The translations under genes were made by a program, and so were the position numbers. Positions 13,017 through 26,188 of a DNA stretch of 64,000 nucleotides are shown one piece after another. How positions within the stretch are numbered: position 1 is the stretch's first letter; each line of letters starts with the position of its first letter. The notes under the pieces were generated by a model that saw only the letters and a program-made list of their open reading frames with translations, did no database searches and was not told the origin of the DNA. The DNA comes from Hippophae tibetana (taxonomy: Eukaryota; Streptophyta; Magnoliopsida; Rosales; Elaeagnaceae): NCBI GenBank assembly GCA_037013495.1, contig CM072809.1, forward strand, positions 4,115,001 through 4,179,000, in the 5' to 3' direction.

Positions 13017-14007
13017 TTAGTAGTATATTAAAGAAAATGAAGAAATATCTAATAATACTTGAGAAATGCATAACATTGATTTTTTTTAAAAATCAAAAAT
13101 TATACTTGAATTTTTTCCCCAAGTTCATTTATACTATACTTTAATTTTAAGGATAATATAGTACTTTGGTATTTTATTTTTATAAATGATGTATATTAGT
13201 CACGTTTTTTTTAATTAATGCATTATAATCATTTTATTATTGAACTTTTGGATACTTTAATCTTTTTTGACAAACATAATTTTTTAGCCAAAAAAAAACT
13301 TAGTTTGATCAAATTGAAGCTCATTCCTGATTTTAAGGAATTTGAATTTAAGGAAATGGAAGCATCAAAAAATCTATAATTATTTAATTTAAATAGTTTA
13401 GTTTCGTAATTATTGTATTGTATACAACTGGTTATATAATATTTAAGTTTAGTATTTGTAGTCACTTTATTTATGAAAACTAAGCATTATAATATAAAAA
13501 TTATGTGATTATAAGTACTTAGTTTTAATATTTTTGATGAATTATAGTAATTATTTTAATAATTATAAGATTAAAAATATTTATTTTTTATAATAATATG
13601 ATCAATAATAACTAGCTCATAAATAATAAAATTAAAATATTTATTTTAAAAAATTAAAAAATTAAATATATTTAATTTAATAATTATAAAATTTATGTGC
13701 ACACTTTATTAAAATTACATGACATCTATAATTGTTTTTATCTAAGTTGGTTTTAGGACACGCAACATAAGTCTACTTCGTAACGTAACAAAATAAATCG
13801 AAATCACAACAAATATAATTTATTTAAAAAAAATATTTGTTAATATAGCTGTGTCAAGTTAGCTAACTTTTATTTCAAGCTCTATATTACTTATTAAATA
13901 AATATAAAATCAGTATAATTATTTATTTTAAAAAACATAAGTACTCATTATTTAATAATTTGACTAATGAAGTATATATTCAAAAAATAATAAATAATAC
14001 CTCCATT
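13017..14007. other. AT-rich spacer between the two MITE-like elements
   Basis: Very AT-rich. Open frames here are artefacts of low complexity (Lys/Asn/Ile-rich). I see no gene or RNA. Confidence 0.5.
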
Positions 14008-14679
14008 TTTAGGTTATATTTGTTTTATATAATGAAAAAGAATGTAAATAATAATGAAGATGATAATACTAATGAAATTGAATGTAAAAATAATAATATT
14101 ACTATTACAATTTTTTTGTTTAATCATTGAATTTAAATAAAGAATCAATATTATAGTGTTTGATTTACAACTTTAATGGAATGAAAAATATTGTATATTA
14201 CCTTAATATTTGTATATTTAATAAATTTTAAATAATATCATTTAATTATTATTTTCTTAACAGAATATATTATTATTTAAAAATATTATTTAATCTAAAA
14301 AATTTAAAAGAATTTTTTTTAAAATATTTTCTTCCACATTTTTGCAAAATAACATCAAAATATTAATATATAGTAGTAATACTCTATCATTGATTTACCA
14401 TATCAATACCAAATATTACATAATTAAAATTAAAAAATGATTTGGGATTTAAGATTTTAAAATTTATGGTTTAAGGTTATAGGATTTAAGATTTGAGGAT
14501 AAAATTATAATAATATAGAATGGAATAACAATTCCTAAAAAGAATGGTGGAATAACAATTACATATATTTTAGAAATTGTTTTTATTTCATTTCATATCT
14601 AATATACAACCAAACCTAAGAGTAAGAAAAAAATAATTTCATTTTCATTTTCATCCATTCTAATTAAATATGGCCTTAG
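14008..14679 (-). mobile_element. MITE-like palindromic element (copy 2, opposite orientation)
   Basis: The left end TTAGGTTATATTTGTTTTAT pairs with the reverse complement of the right end, CCTAAGGCCATATTTAATTA, as an imperfect terminal inverted repeat; both are followed by AATG/GAATG words. A single telomere-like block in TTTAGG-type orientation sits at about 14440-14500 (GATTTGGGATTTAAG, GGTTATAGGATTTAAG). The end sequence is related to the right end of the element at 12131-13016, so the two are a family. Confidence 0.5.
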
Positions 14680-14938
14680 GAAAAAGATTTTATGTTTGTT
14701 TTTGTTATTAATTGTTAAATATAAGTACTATATTGTTAATTTAAAGGTTAAACATTATGTTTTATTAATAATTTTAAATTCAATATATATATTGAATTAT
14801 AAAAAATAAATTGTTAAAAATAAGTATAAATAAATAGTGGATATGATCCTACTTTTATAAAATAAAAACTCAATATAATGAATATTTATATCTAATAGTA
14901 AAAATGATAGATATAATATATTTAATAATTAAAATATA

Positions 14939-14940
14939 CA

Positions 14941-14960
<20 letters not shown>
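14939..14960. repeat. (AT)n microsatellite
   Basis: About ten AT dinucleotides in a row followed by a short (GTAT)n run. Confidence 0.9.
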
Positions 14961-14972
<12 letters not shown>

Positions 14973-15146
14973 ATTTAAAAGATTAAAATAATTATAAATC
15001 TAATCGATTTAAAATTTATGATTTAAAATTTAACGATCAATATTATTAATAAGTTAATATTTTTTTATTATTTAAAAAATATATTTTAATTATTAATGTT
15101 CTATTTTTATCTATTTTAAACTTAATTTTAAATACACAATTCTTTC

Positions 15147-15152
<6 letters not shown>

Positions 15153-15183
<31 letters not shown>
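15153..15183. repeat. (AT)n microsatellite
   Basis: About fifteen uninterrupted TA dinucleotides. Confidence 0.9.
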
Positions 15184-15185
<2 letters not shown>

Positions 15186-18100
15186 ATTTCTAACTCACCA
15201 GCAAGTATGGTACAATCAACTAAAAAAAATATACGTAGTAATAATCAAGTCGGGCTAAGCTTGACCAGCTTTGACCGCTTCAAGGTTACCTTTAAAAGCT
15301 TATCAAAGATTTAAATTAAATTATATCATTAGCCAGCTATGACAATATATCTTATTTAGTAAAAAAAAATTAGTACTCCAAAAATATATATTCGAGAAAT
15401 ACAAAATAAATGAAAATTAAGGATAAGTTCAGTATGAGAAGAATAGAAAATTAAGTATAAGATTAACTAGAGAATTAGTATGTAATTGATAATATATGTA
15501 TGGATAAAATTATAAAATTATATATCTTATCAATAATATCGATATTTGTGAAATATTTAATTTTTTTTCTTCCATATATATATATATATGTCTCTTTCTA
15601 TTGAAATGCACTTCCCACGCATCTTTAACCGTCCAAAATGACCCTACTGTAAGAGGGAGACTTCAGCAAAGTGTTCGACATTGGCACACGAAGTTGACAA
15701 TTTACATGGCTGTTGAAAATTTAGGCAGTGATTTATCATTTGTGTCATTTTTTTGCTTTTGGTCGGCTAGGTGATATCATTTGGTGAGACTCGAACCAAA
15801 GTATTTAATGAATATTTTATCGTAATGATGACGAACTCCGTTAATGAATTTTTCAATTTTATTATAATGAAATTAAAATTTTCAAAATATACATATTTGT
15901 ATTCGAATAATTATAATGTGTGGAAAAAAAAACTTATAAATGAATCTTTACAATTTTCAAAAAATTCAATTTTCCTTGTCTTTACTCTTAAATTTAAGAA
16001 ATGTAATTGATATTATATTTATTTTAAAAATAATATTTATATCTTGTATTTATTTTTTATAATAATTTTATTTTATTATTATAAAAAATATTCTATAATA
16101 ACAAATAACCGTCTTTATGTTTTTATATATTTATTTAATTATTTATTTTTTCCATTCTTTTTATTAGAGTTTATTTAATTATAATAGTATTTATCTAATA
16201 TAATTAAAATAAATAATAAAATTATAAAAATTATATTTTTATTTTTTTTATAACAATATGACTACAGTAAAAATAAAAATAACATATTAATATTTTTCTT
16301 TTACAAGTATTTCTTTATTTTCTAATAAGTAATAAGCCTAATGACTCTAATAAACCTCCTACTCTTTGAGAACAAGAACAATTTTTTAATTCATATGGTT
16401 TTTTTAGATTTGAAAATGCACATCATTTTCGGAAGAAAAAAAATTAGGATGCACTAACAATCCAAATTATATTAATTTAAGGTACAAAGTTGTCGGTCAA
16501 GGAAAAAAAAAGGTCGGGGAGCCTTACTGTGCGATTTCTTGAGGTGGCTTTACTTTTACGTGTTCGGATTGAATTGAAATTGCTTTGGATTTTTTGTTTA
16601 TATTTTTTCTTGACATCTATGTTGTAACATGAAATTGATAAGTTATTTAAAAAAATTATATTAAAATGATATTTTAAATAAAATATTACAATTTTATTAA
16701 TAAAACATATATTAAAACATAATTTAAGATAGATATGCACAAAGAAAAGGATGAATGGGTTGTTAAAATGTCAAACACCCATCAAAATTGATAAAGTAAA
16801 TGTATTATAAAAACTAAAACAGCAAAGAAATATAATGTTTAAAGCAAAAACTAATAATAATAATAATAATAATAAATTATTTTATACCGAGGAATTGGTA
16901 TTGCTTGTGGTCCTAGAACTTGCCATGCCGTGTCCTCCTCCTCTATTATAATTACATAATTATGTTGAAATATTGAATTTCTTTTTGAATAATAAGAAAT
17001 AAAAACCTCCCATTCTTGTTTTTTTAACCTGAAATTTGGCTTCTTCTATTTTCATATGCATGTTTAGAAGTACCAAGAGTTATGAATTTATGACCAGTCT
17101 ATTATTATTTTATTTCTTTTTTATACCCTTATTTTTATAAATGAATTCTACATCGAATTTCTATAAGACACTTCTCGGGGAATTTTTGTTAAAATGACTC
17201 TAAAATCCTGCTGTATCTAAGATACAAACTGTTGGTTTAGGTTATAAGATTCTATCTTTCTCTCCTCATCCAGATCATAAAATTTCACTTCTATATGTTG
17301 TTTTTTTAGTAGTTAACAATAAATATTTGGCGATTAATTCTTTATTCTTCACTTTAGTGGTGATAATTTTTAATTTGGAAGTACTAAAAACAAAACAAAA
17401 CAAATCAATGTTGACAACTTCAAGAGATAACAAAACTTTGATATGACCCCCCAATAGCTACTTTGCAACTAAAGTATGTATAAACAATCCCACGCGCATT
17501 GTTCTGTTGTCATTGTTACCACATATTTTTTTTTACGATCACTTGAAGGTCTTCTTGTTGAAGCTTAAAGGTCACTATCCATCTCAATATAAATGTAATT
17601 GAAAATTTACAATTTGGTAATTTTTTTATTGATTATTTATCTACTTTTCTTTAATATTGAATAAAGGACTGTAAAAGTATAATAATTGTGATAAAAATAT
17701 ATTATAATAAATATAAAATTTTAAAAAATATCACAAATATATCACGTGAATACACGTGTATGTATTTTTTTGAATTGTTATATATTTTTTAAATCAATTA
17801 TAACTCAAAAATATAAATTTATATATGTTTAAATACATAATAATTTTAAAAAAATACGTATATATGTATTCATATATTTTATTTTTGTAATTTTTTTTCA
17901 TTTTTAGACTTGGTATATTTTTTTATAATAATATTAAATTAATAAATTTTTATTATATTTAATATACTCATACTACCCATCATCCATTAATAATTGTCTT
18001 TCTTAAATTGTTGTCAATTATAACTTAATTATCCAACATATCAACAACCATGTTTTAGAGAGAAGGTAGAACTCAAAAAGTAAGCTTAAGATAGATATAT

Positions 18101-19683
18101 TTGGTATATAAAAAAAGACACCTTAAATTACTAGCAAAATAATTTAAGTTATTTAATATCTCGTTCTAAAATGCGTGTGTCAGTAAATATTTACCATATA
18201 TGTAAAGTGCATACGTGCAAAATATCTGTAAACTTATGTAGTTATTTTTTTGGTTCTAGTGGAACTTACATGTCAAATTTAAAATATGCGGTACAAATTC
18301 CCGTTAAACCCCGATTTTTCGATGCCAAATATCAAGCACATTTTGAGTTATTTCTTTAGATTTAATTATGACTATATACATGAAAAATTCCATACTAATT
18401 AAAAAGGGAAAAATAATAATTAAGGAGTTAAAAAATTAAAAATAGATAAAAATAATATTTGATATATTTTGAATATGTAATTTAAAATAAGAAAAAATAA
18501 TTTTATTATCAAACTATTAATGTAATAATATTAAAAATTAAAATGTTACTAATATATTTGAATTGATACAAAAATATCAGTAATATTTATAAAATTTTAT
18601 TTATATTCATAACTTATATAAAATGTTAAAATTATTGACATACTTAATTTTCCTTTCCATTACTTAATGAAGCATTCTAGTTGTTATCGGTCTCATTTTT
18701 TGGGAGATACTATGGACAAATCATACCTTTGAGTGAGAAGATATTTTTTCGACACCATGAAATATGAAATGCTTAATATATACAAAGAAAAAGAAGAAGA
18801 GAAATTACAAAGAACAGAGTAATATAGAGATAGAGAAAAACCATTTCAATGAAAAACGTTTATTGTCGTTGTGGGAGACGAACCTGAGAACATCCCAAAG
18901 CGAAAAAAAACAAAGGTTGAAGGTACAATGAATGCTATGGAGATTACGGAGACAAACCCCATACATCCTCTAAAAACAATGACACTAATAAAATAAGAAT
19001 AGTTTTGTGTGGACGAAAAATTATATATATATATATATATAAACTTACTAATATATTTATGATAATTTAATATATTGAGTGCATAAAATTTAATTAATAC
19101 AAGTTAATAGTGATTTATTAAAACTTTAGGGAAAAGTAATATATTTCATAAGACAAAAATTGTTTTCAATGATAGATAAGTAATATATTTTTATACTATT
19201 AATATGAAATTAGAATGGAATATATTAAAATTATTGAATGAAAAAAACACCTATTGTAAAATATTTATTTTAAAAAGAAATATTGTAGAAAATTCATGCG
19301 TGTCTCAATTCCGAGATAAGATATCTTCTTTTTCATTTATATAATATATAAAAATATATAATTTTTTAAAGATTAAAAATAAAACATGTAAAAATTAAAA
19401 AATAATAATAATCCGTTTTAAAAGTCTTCCCTTTTCCTATCAGAGCCAAGGGCAAAATGTTAAGTGAAATTCGTCCAGAAGACCACTAGTTATAGTTTTA
19501 CTATCCTTCTGTCAGAACGTGTCTTCTATTCCATTATACATTTTATACTCCAATGGTTTCGTTTCTCCACGCTCAATTTCTCTCTCTAGAAAGCATACAC
19601 GTCTCCCTTTCCTGTATGACCTACTCAACTTTTAAAGTCAGAGAGATAGAAAGTGTGGGGTTAGGGTGGTCGCGACTTTGATT

Positions 19684-19914
19684 ATGTTTGAATGTGGAAC
19701 TGCAGAGGAGCTGAAAATGAAGATTGATCTTTCAATGGACCCCATCAATCTTACTACCCAACTGACGTATTCTTCCACTATCAGCCAACAACTAGAACAT
19801 AGTAAAGCTCTTTTTTTTTACTTTCTCACCCTCATAGCCTTCTCTCCCCTCCAACATCCACTTTTCCTAGTCTTTAATCGCTGCCCATTTGAAAAAATCT
19901 GGGATAAAAATTAG
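19684..19914 (+). other. Upstream open reading frame in the TRM-like gene leader
   Basis: A 76-codon ATG-initiated frame beginning MFECGTAEELKMK lies in the probable 5' leader, about 1 kb before the main start. I do not recognise the peptide. It could be a translation-damping uORF or chance. It is not in frame-continuity with the main protein. Confidence 0.35.
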
Positions 19915-20481
19915 TTGGTGCCTGGATGGTCGGTTCTAGATAAGCATTTGCGTCTCTTTTTAGTTGTCAAAATTAGATATCCACTTGGAAAAAGTCTTTG
20001 TTTTTGTTCAGCTGTTTATAGAATTTGTTTAATTTTTTTCCCTGGGTTTTGTAAAAAGTAAAGTATTTTGCCCTCTTTTTGGAGAAACTTGGTGTATAAG
20101 CTGTGTGTTAATGGATGAGAAATTTGCATAATTTTGCGTCTTGAGAATAAGATTGAATTTGGGTTGAATCACTTGCGTCGTTTTCAAGGGCATTTTGATG
20201 CTGCATTGTTGAGAATTACTGATCGAATTTCACCTGCATGCTTTTGTTGTTTCAATCGTGGACCCCAAAACTTGATCTTGAATAACGAGTGATTCCACGA
20301 ATCATCGTAAGTATCGTCTCAAGTGTTAATGATCATAATTACCTATTTAACTTGTGTTGATCCTCCTTTGAGGGAAAGAGAACATTACAAAAAAGTAAAA
20401 GAAGGCTTTTTGATACCTTGTCATCCAAAGAAAGCTTCGTTTCCTTGAATTTCACTCTTCTGGTTAAAAGCTCAAGGGATT

Positions 20482-20523
20482 GGATTTGGATTTGGATTTG
20501 GATTTGGATTTGGATTTGGATTT
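20482..20523. repeat. (GGATTT)n microsatellite in the leader intron
   Basis: About seven tandem copies of the hexamer GGATTT, uninterrupted. Confidence 0.9.
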
Positions 20524-20964
20524 ACAAGATTTATCAAGCTGCATAGTCTCTCTTACTTACCCCTGTTTATCAATTCAGCGTTGTCAAAAGTGAAGGGTGT
20601 AAATTTTAGGTACTTTCAGAGTTTCTTGCAATAAGTTTATTATCAGTACCATTTGCCTATTTCAATTATTCTAGAATACTACTAAAGAAGCATGTACTTG
20701 TTGTGTATACTACTAGACTGTAAGATTCACATGTTCTCTTGAATCCTCAAGATTGTTTATTAACAGATATTCCCAATTTCTGACCAGCATGGTGTTTTCT
20801 TTAAAATTTAATCTTTTTGTTATAGAAGATGGATATATGTTGTGTAATATCTTTCGACTGTTTTTATTAATTTCTCTTTTCTTCAGGTTCAATTTTTTGT
20901 TTTAGAAGAAGAGGGCTATATATAAGAAGTAATAAAGTCAAAATCAACCAGTTCACACTTCGAA

Positions 20965-23900
20965 ATGGGGAAAAGATCCAAGAGACAGAGACGTGCTGTG
21001 CGGTATGAGAAAGATCAGCCAAGCTGCATGTGGAGCTTAATTAGTATCTTTGACTTCCGCCATGGTCGCTCTGCTCGGAAGTTGCTTCCAGATAGGAGGC
21101 ATGGAAGCAAGCACTTTGGTAAGAGATATGTTTTGGTTCATTGTTAACATGCTCATACTCGGACTAGAGAGGTGACACTGTTAGCCAAACTTTGCTGTTA
21201 TCTATTGACAAATCTCTTTGGTTTGAAAATGAATTTGGGACATGGTAGTATTTTTCAGTTCAGATATACTTTGTCTAGCTATTGCAGCAAATGTTTCAGT
21301 TAAAGTTTTTGTCAGAAATAGTTTCATTCTAAAGTTTATAGCGGATTTGCATTTAAATCATCTAGATTTTGTTGAAAATTATTTAGATACTTTTTCGCCT
21401 ATGCAGGTTCTGGACTGTCCAAAAATAAGTTTGAGGTTTTGAGCAATTTGGATGAGAATGGTCAAGTCACCGCCCTTGTAAGTGCTTATGGAAATTATAT
21501 ACATGTGAACTGCAGTTTAGAATTTTCAAGTTGTACTTTCTATGGTGATTTGTGGAGGAAAAAGAATTATAACATTGCCAAGATTTACTAATTTGCTGGC
21601 AGTATGAGTATGTAAATTAGATATATACTAAATTAGTCAAAGTTTCAGGATGTAGAAGAAACCATAAGGGCAGAAGTGACTGTTGAAACTGGTAAGCCAA
21701 GTGTGAAGAAGCTTATAGAAGAAGAGATGATGAATGAGCATGGCAAAAAGAATGATGCAAGCAGTTTTGAAGTAAGAAATCAATCTGGATCAGCACATAG
21801 CAACCAGATAAGGAGAGATCACAAAGGAACAAAGAAGGCTCGCAAGAAAAGCCGTGATATGGTTACCTTTGATTCGAATGTTGCTGAAAAATTGCAATCT
21901 GAGTGTTCCTGTGATCAGAATTCAGCTCAACAATCTGCAAAAAATATTGGTTTAGACGAGATAATACGTGAGCTTTCTCACAAGATCCATTTGGAAAGTA
22001 ATCACTGTGTGAATCGTGAACTAAATAGAAAAGCTCCTGTCCCACTGGATCTCAAACATCATGATATTCAAGAGAAATTGAGTAAGGCGATGAGGGACTT
22101 CATAAATGAGAAGCTTATTAATGGGAAAGATCTCACAGAAGAAAGGAGGCTCCAGAACCCCAGAGAACTAAAGGAATTACTCGAGCTTATAAGTTCTGAT
22201 AAGAAAGTGTTTCTGGAACTTTTACAAGATCCGAACTCTTTGCTAGTTGAATATGTTCAAAACTTGCAGGAAACTCATGAAGTGAAAGGTGAAAAGCCCA
22301 AGTTGGGAGCTGACCTTTCAGACCAGAAACTTGTTAAGCTGAGAAGGTCTGAGGATGTTGTCAATGATAAACACCGTCACTTTCTCAGTAGAAAGATAAA
22401 GTCTCAGGAAGTAGACTCATTCGCTGCAAACGAGTTTTCTGACGCTTCAAATAGAATTGTTATCTTGAAACCTGCGCCCACAGACTTACAAGATTCTGAT
22501 AGTAAAAGTAACTTTGCCTCATCTGCATCATCTCATGGTAGTGTCGGAAGTAAAGTATCAAATGATAGAGTTGGCTCTCACTTTTTTCTTTCTGAAATCA
22601 AAAGAAAGTTGAAGTATGCTATAGGAAAGCAACAATGTGAAGTATCAACTTCTAATCTTTTTGATGGAGTTGGAAAGGATAGTGCCGGAAAGAAGTCCCC
22701 TAGTAAAGAACATTTCTTTATTGAAAGAATTGCAAGACCTTCTGTTGTTTCTAAGAGAGCAGATAAGAAAGGTAGAACAAAAGGCTCGGAGTTAAGTATG
22801 AAACATGACATTGATAATGTCTCTAATAAAAAAAAATATAATATCTACATTGAGGCCAAGAAACATCTCTCCGAGATGCTAAGCAGTGGAAATGATGGTT
22901 CAGAACCATCCAGTGGACAAGTTCCTAAAACCTTAGGGAGAATCCTCTCTCTTCCTGAGTTCAATCCTTCACCCATTGGCAGTCCTGGAAGGAGCTGGGA
23001 GAATAGTTTTATGACTGCAAAGGTGAGAATTTCAACAATTGACAAACTTAAACCGGTTGACGAGAATACGTGGTCTCCCAAACATGAAGGGAGTGTCAGT
23101 CTTCTAGGTCAGGAAGCACAAAACTCAAAGAGTGAGTCACTTGTTTCTTATAATAGCCCCGATTATAAAGCACAAGCTCCTAACATGAACCCTAGTTTAC
23201 AAGAGAACACTATCCATGATATTGAAGTAGCAGAAACTGTGTGTCCCAGTAAGGATGAGACGAATCCTGCAGGTAGTGTCTTTTTGCTTCCAATTTTAAT
23301 TAGAAGCAGGTTAGACTTCCTTTTGCTTAGTTTTCAAATGCATTGTTTGTCTGATCTAAATTTTATGTAGGCGGTTTGGGATTTGTAAAAGAAGAGGCAG
23401 TTATCACACATGCTCTGAGTGAACCACCTGCCTGTTCCAGTGCGAGGAATGAACAAAACTGTAACACATCTATACTCCTTGAAGATGTTAAATATTTAGA
23501 ACCCCTGGATCAAGAGGTGAAAATATGCATTGCTGTTTTTCTGTACTTGTATTTTTGAGTCATGCATATTTATTTACTATAAAAGTAGAAAATTTTCTTT
23601 CATAAAATAGCCCAAGAATGATTACATATGCTGCTACTTGACTCCTTTTTAAGTTCTTTCTGCTGCCCTCCAAAGAGAACGGCAAGGATATCTCTCCTGC
23701 AGTGCAAATGCACTGTATTCTTAACTGTTGCTGAGCTATTGTCTCATAATTAATGCATCTCTTTACATGAATTTGTCCCATCCATCAAGTACATTATATC
23801 TAGTGACATCTTTGGACGTTTTCTAGGACTCAAATGATGAGAATCAACTGCTGTCTTCTCTGTTAGCATCTCCATGCTCTGTGACTCCCAAGAAAGTTGC

Positions 23901-24735
23901 AGATCTAGGAAGTTTGATTGACATCCCAGAGAGGCCAAGTCCTGTCTCAGTTCTTGAGCCACTATTCACAGAGGATGACACGAGCCCTGAAAGAACCATA
24001 TCTCAACCTGGCAAGTATTAGTATAAAAAATTTGATTTACTTCACATCTATTCCTCTTCTTTTCTCCCGTATGATTTTGCTCCCAAATTGCTTCTAAGCT
24101 GATATGGATTACTTCACAAAACTGTAGATGTGACGATTCAACCATTATGGAATCAATTTGAAGAACCTGAAACTTCAGCCTCAGATCGAACAAAGTGTGC
24201 AAAGTCACTTACGGAAGAGAAGGAAACAGTTTTTGAAAGTGTTAAATTAGTGATACAAGCTTCTGGCTGTAACTGGGATGAATTCTACTCGAGGTTGCTT
24301 TCTTCCAATCAATTACTTGACCCATCATTGGTTGATGAGATAGAATTTTACTCTGACCAACTTTGCCGTGACCTTCTCTTTGATTGCATTAATGAAGTTC
24401 TAGTAGAGGTTTGTGAAAACTATTTTGGTCGCTCCCCCTTGGTATCATTTGTAAAACCTGGTATAAGGCCACTTCCAAATATGAGAAGTACTATTCTTGA
24501 GATTTCAGAAGGAGTTTATTGGCATCTCCTTCAACTGCCACTTCCTCATACTCTGGAACAGATTGTCGGAAAAGATATGGCAAGAACCGGAACATGGTTG
24601 GACCTCCAGTTTGATACCGATCATATTGGATTTGATTTAGGTGAAGCCATTCTTGTAGACTTGCTGGAAGACACCATATTAAGCTATGCAAGTGAAGACA
24701 CCATATTAAGCTACTTGAGTGTTATTAACTTTTGA
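20965..24735 (+). CDS. TRM-type protein with DUF3741-like motif and C-terminal DUF4378
   Basis: Six coding exons: 20965-21118, 21407-21477, 21649-23272, 23371-23516, 23827-24010, 24128-24735, giving 928 residues. The N-terminus MGKRSKRQRRAVRYEKDQ then CMWSLISIFDFRHGR (about 21-36) is the hallmark of a plant TRM (TON1-recruiting motif) subgroup. KPSVKKLIEEEM (residues 91-102) and KELLELISSDKKVFLELLQD (from about 249) match conserved TRM/DUF3741 motifs. The last exon holds DUF4378 (about 755-910), with GTWLDLQFDTDHIGFDLGE near its end. Family members recruit TON1/TRM/PP2A to microtubules and influence division-plane and cell-shape control; the exact TRM number is not assigned. Intron 5 uses a GC donor (CCTG|GCAAGT). 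The extreme C-terminus carries a 27-bp tandem duplication (EDTILSY twice). It is expressed from a long leader with a probable intron. Confidence 0.88.
24667..24713 (+). repeat. 27-bp tandem duplication in the last TRM exon
   Basis: The 20-base word GAAGACACCATATTAAGCTA occurs at 24667-24686 and again at 24694-24713, exactly 27 bases apart, so frame is preserved and the peptide EDTILSY is repeated just before the stop. Confidence 0.95.
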
Positions 24736-26188
24736 AAGAGTGCTTTTTCAAATCATGAATTGACGACCATGTGTCAAATGGCAAAGCCAGCCAACTTAGG
24801 TGTAGCGAGAGCAACGTAGCCAAAATAAATAAATAAAGAGGATACTTTTTGTAGTGTAACTATCCTGAAGCCACCTGAGAATGGTTAGGGTTTTATCTAA
24901 TTTTAACCATTGAAGCCATGCTGATAAAATTTGGCTTATTACAGAATCATGGCTCAGTCTCCGAGAGGGTGTTTCATAAACTGATCACAGACGTTGTGCA
25001 TAGATCAGAAAATTAAATATACAAGATCTCCTTGCAAGACTCCATAAAATCATTTATTTTTTTCAATACTGATGTCATATAGCTAAAGAGTATCCTTTCG
25101 GTATGAATATGCATGTCAATAATGGAGGCAGTTGCCTATTTCAGTCCTTTCAGATTTTGTAGTTTTGAGTGTTCTGTGTGATGATGTGTTTTGTTCTTCA
25201 TTTTATTCACGATGTGAGGGTGTATGAAAATAACTGAGTGTTCCTTATTAAGTTATTTGTGGGTCTGTTTTGCTCTTGTATTTTTATAGTTTGAAATATT
25301 CTGACAAGTGACTGAGCTCCATCTGGGTAGATGCAAACTTAGGAAGGAAATAATGGATTTGAGTGTAAGTGTACTGACAAAGATGCAAAATTTGTGCTGT
25401 ATAGTGAAGTGTACATCAATAATACGTTTTTTTTTAATTTTTTTGCCCCCCTCCCCTATCTTTCCCCTCTCGTTCTTTTCTACTTATGTACCTCCCTCTC
25501 TTTTGAATGTCAAATGACGTATTTTATGGTTTTCTTGAATAACTCATTTTTTGGTTGAAATAGACAGAAATGCACAAATTTGCACACTTTTACACCAAAA
25601 TTATTTATATTGTTATAGTAGAATAATTGTTTTGGAAAAAATTTCCTAACTACATGTCATAATATAAGTGATTTAGGTATAAATTTGTATAATCTTTTCT
25701 TCGTAGACAAATGATGCAAAACATTTTCCTATTTTATACTTTGATCCTTTTTAAGTTTTTTTTTTTTGAATGATTTGGTCCACTTTTTTCTTTTCTTTTC
25801 TTATATTTAATTACTTTAGTCACTTTTTCTTACATTTAATTCAAAATCTGAGACAACTTAGAATTGAACTTCAAGGGTGTAAAAAAATGAAATAAGTACA
25901 ATGTAAAAAATTTCAGGGACCATTTATATACTTCAATCTAATTTTTTTTCCCTGAAATTCCTTTATGTATCCTTTCACACACTTCCTGTTGTGGTATAAA
26001 TTATATAATCAGTAATCAACTTCAACCGTATACAACCCAGAAATAAAGAAACCATGAACTAATAAAATATCAGAATTGTTAGCCAGGTAACATAAATCAG
26101 CTTAGTTGAATTTGAGGTAAGGGGAAAAAATAATTAATGGACTGGTTAAAATTAAGGTACCACGAGGATAGATGCCTTTTAAGGACAG
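24736..26188. other. Region between two convergent genes
   Basis: Contains the 3' untranslated region of the TRM-like gene (at least to about 25300) and, on the far side, that of the minus-strand small gene. T-rich runs at 25425-25445 and 25758-25770. No further gene seen. Confidence 0.5.

Larger units (their letters stand above)
14680..19450. other. Long AT-rich intergenic region with microsatellites
   Basis: No convincing gene. (AT)n microsatellites are visible at about 14939-14960, 15153-15183 and 19021-19040, and an (AAT)n run at about 16852-16875. Slightly less AT-rich islands at 15600-15760 and 16480-16570 hold no conserved coding signal I recognise. The encoded open frames are low-complexity. 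Confidence 0.5.
19451..20964 (+). promoter_or_regulatory. Promoter and long 5' leader of the TRM-like gene, with a leader intron
   Basis: Base composition changes from AT-rich to balanced near 19450 and pyrimidine-rich stretches (TTTCTCTCTCTAG near 19580) appear, as in plant 5' leaders. A good donor at 20307 (ATCATC|GTAAGTAT) and an acceptor ending at 20886 (CTTTTCTTCAG) suggest a leader intron of about 580 bases just upstream of the start codon. The upstream ORF at 19684-19914 and the hexamer repeat at 20482-20523 fall here, the latter inside the leader intron. Transcription start is not determined. Confidence 0.5.

Noticed and set aside
13229-16740. Several 70-90 codon frames in the AT-rich spacer
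   Set aside because: Composition is Lys/Asn/Ile/Phe-rich low complexity with no family resemblance.
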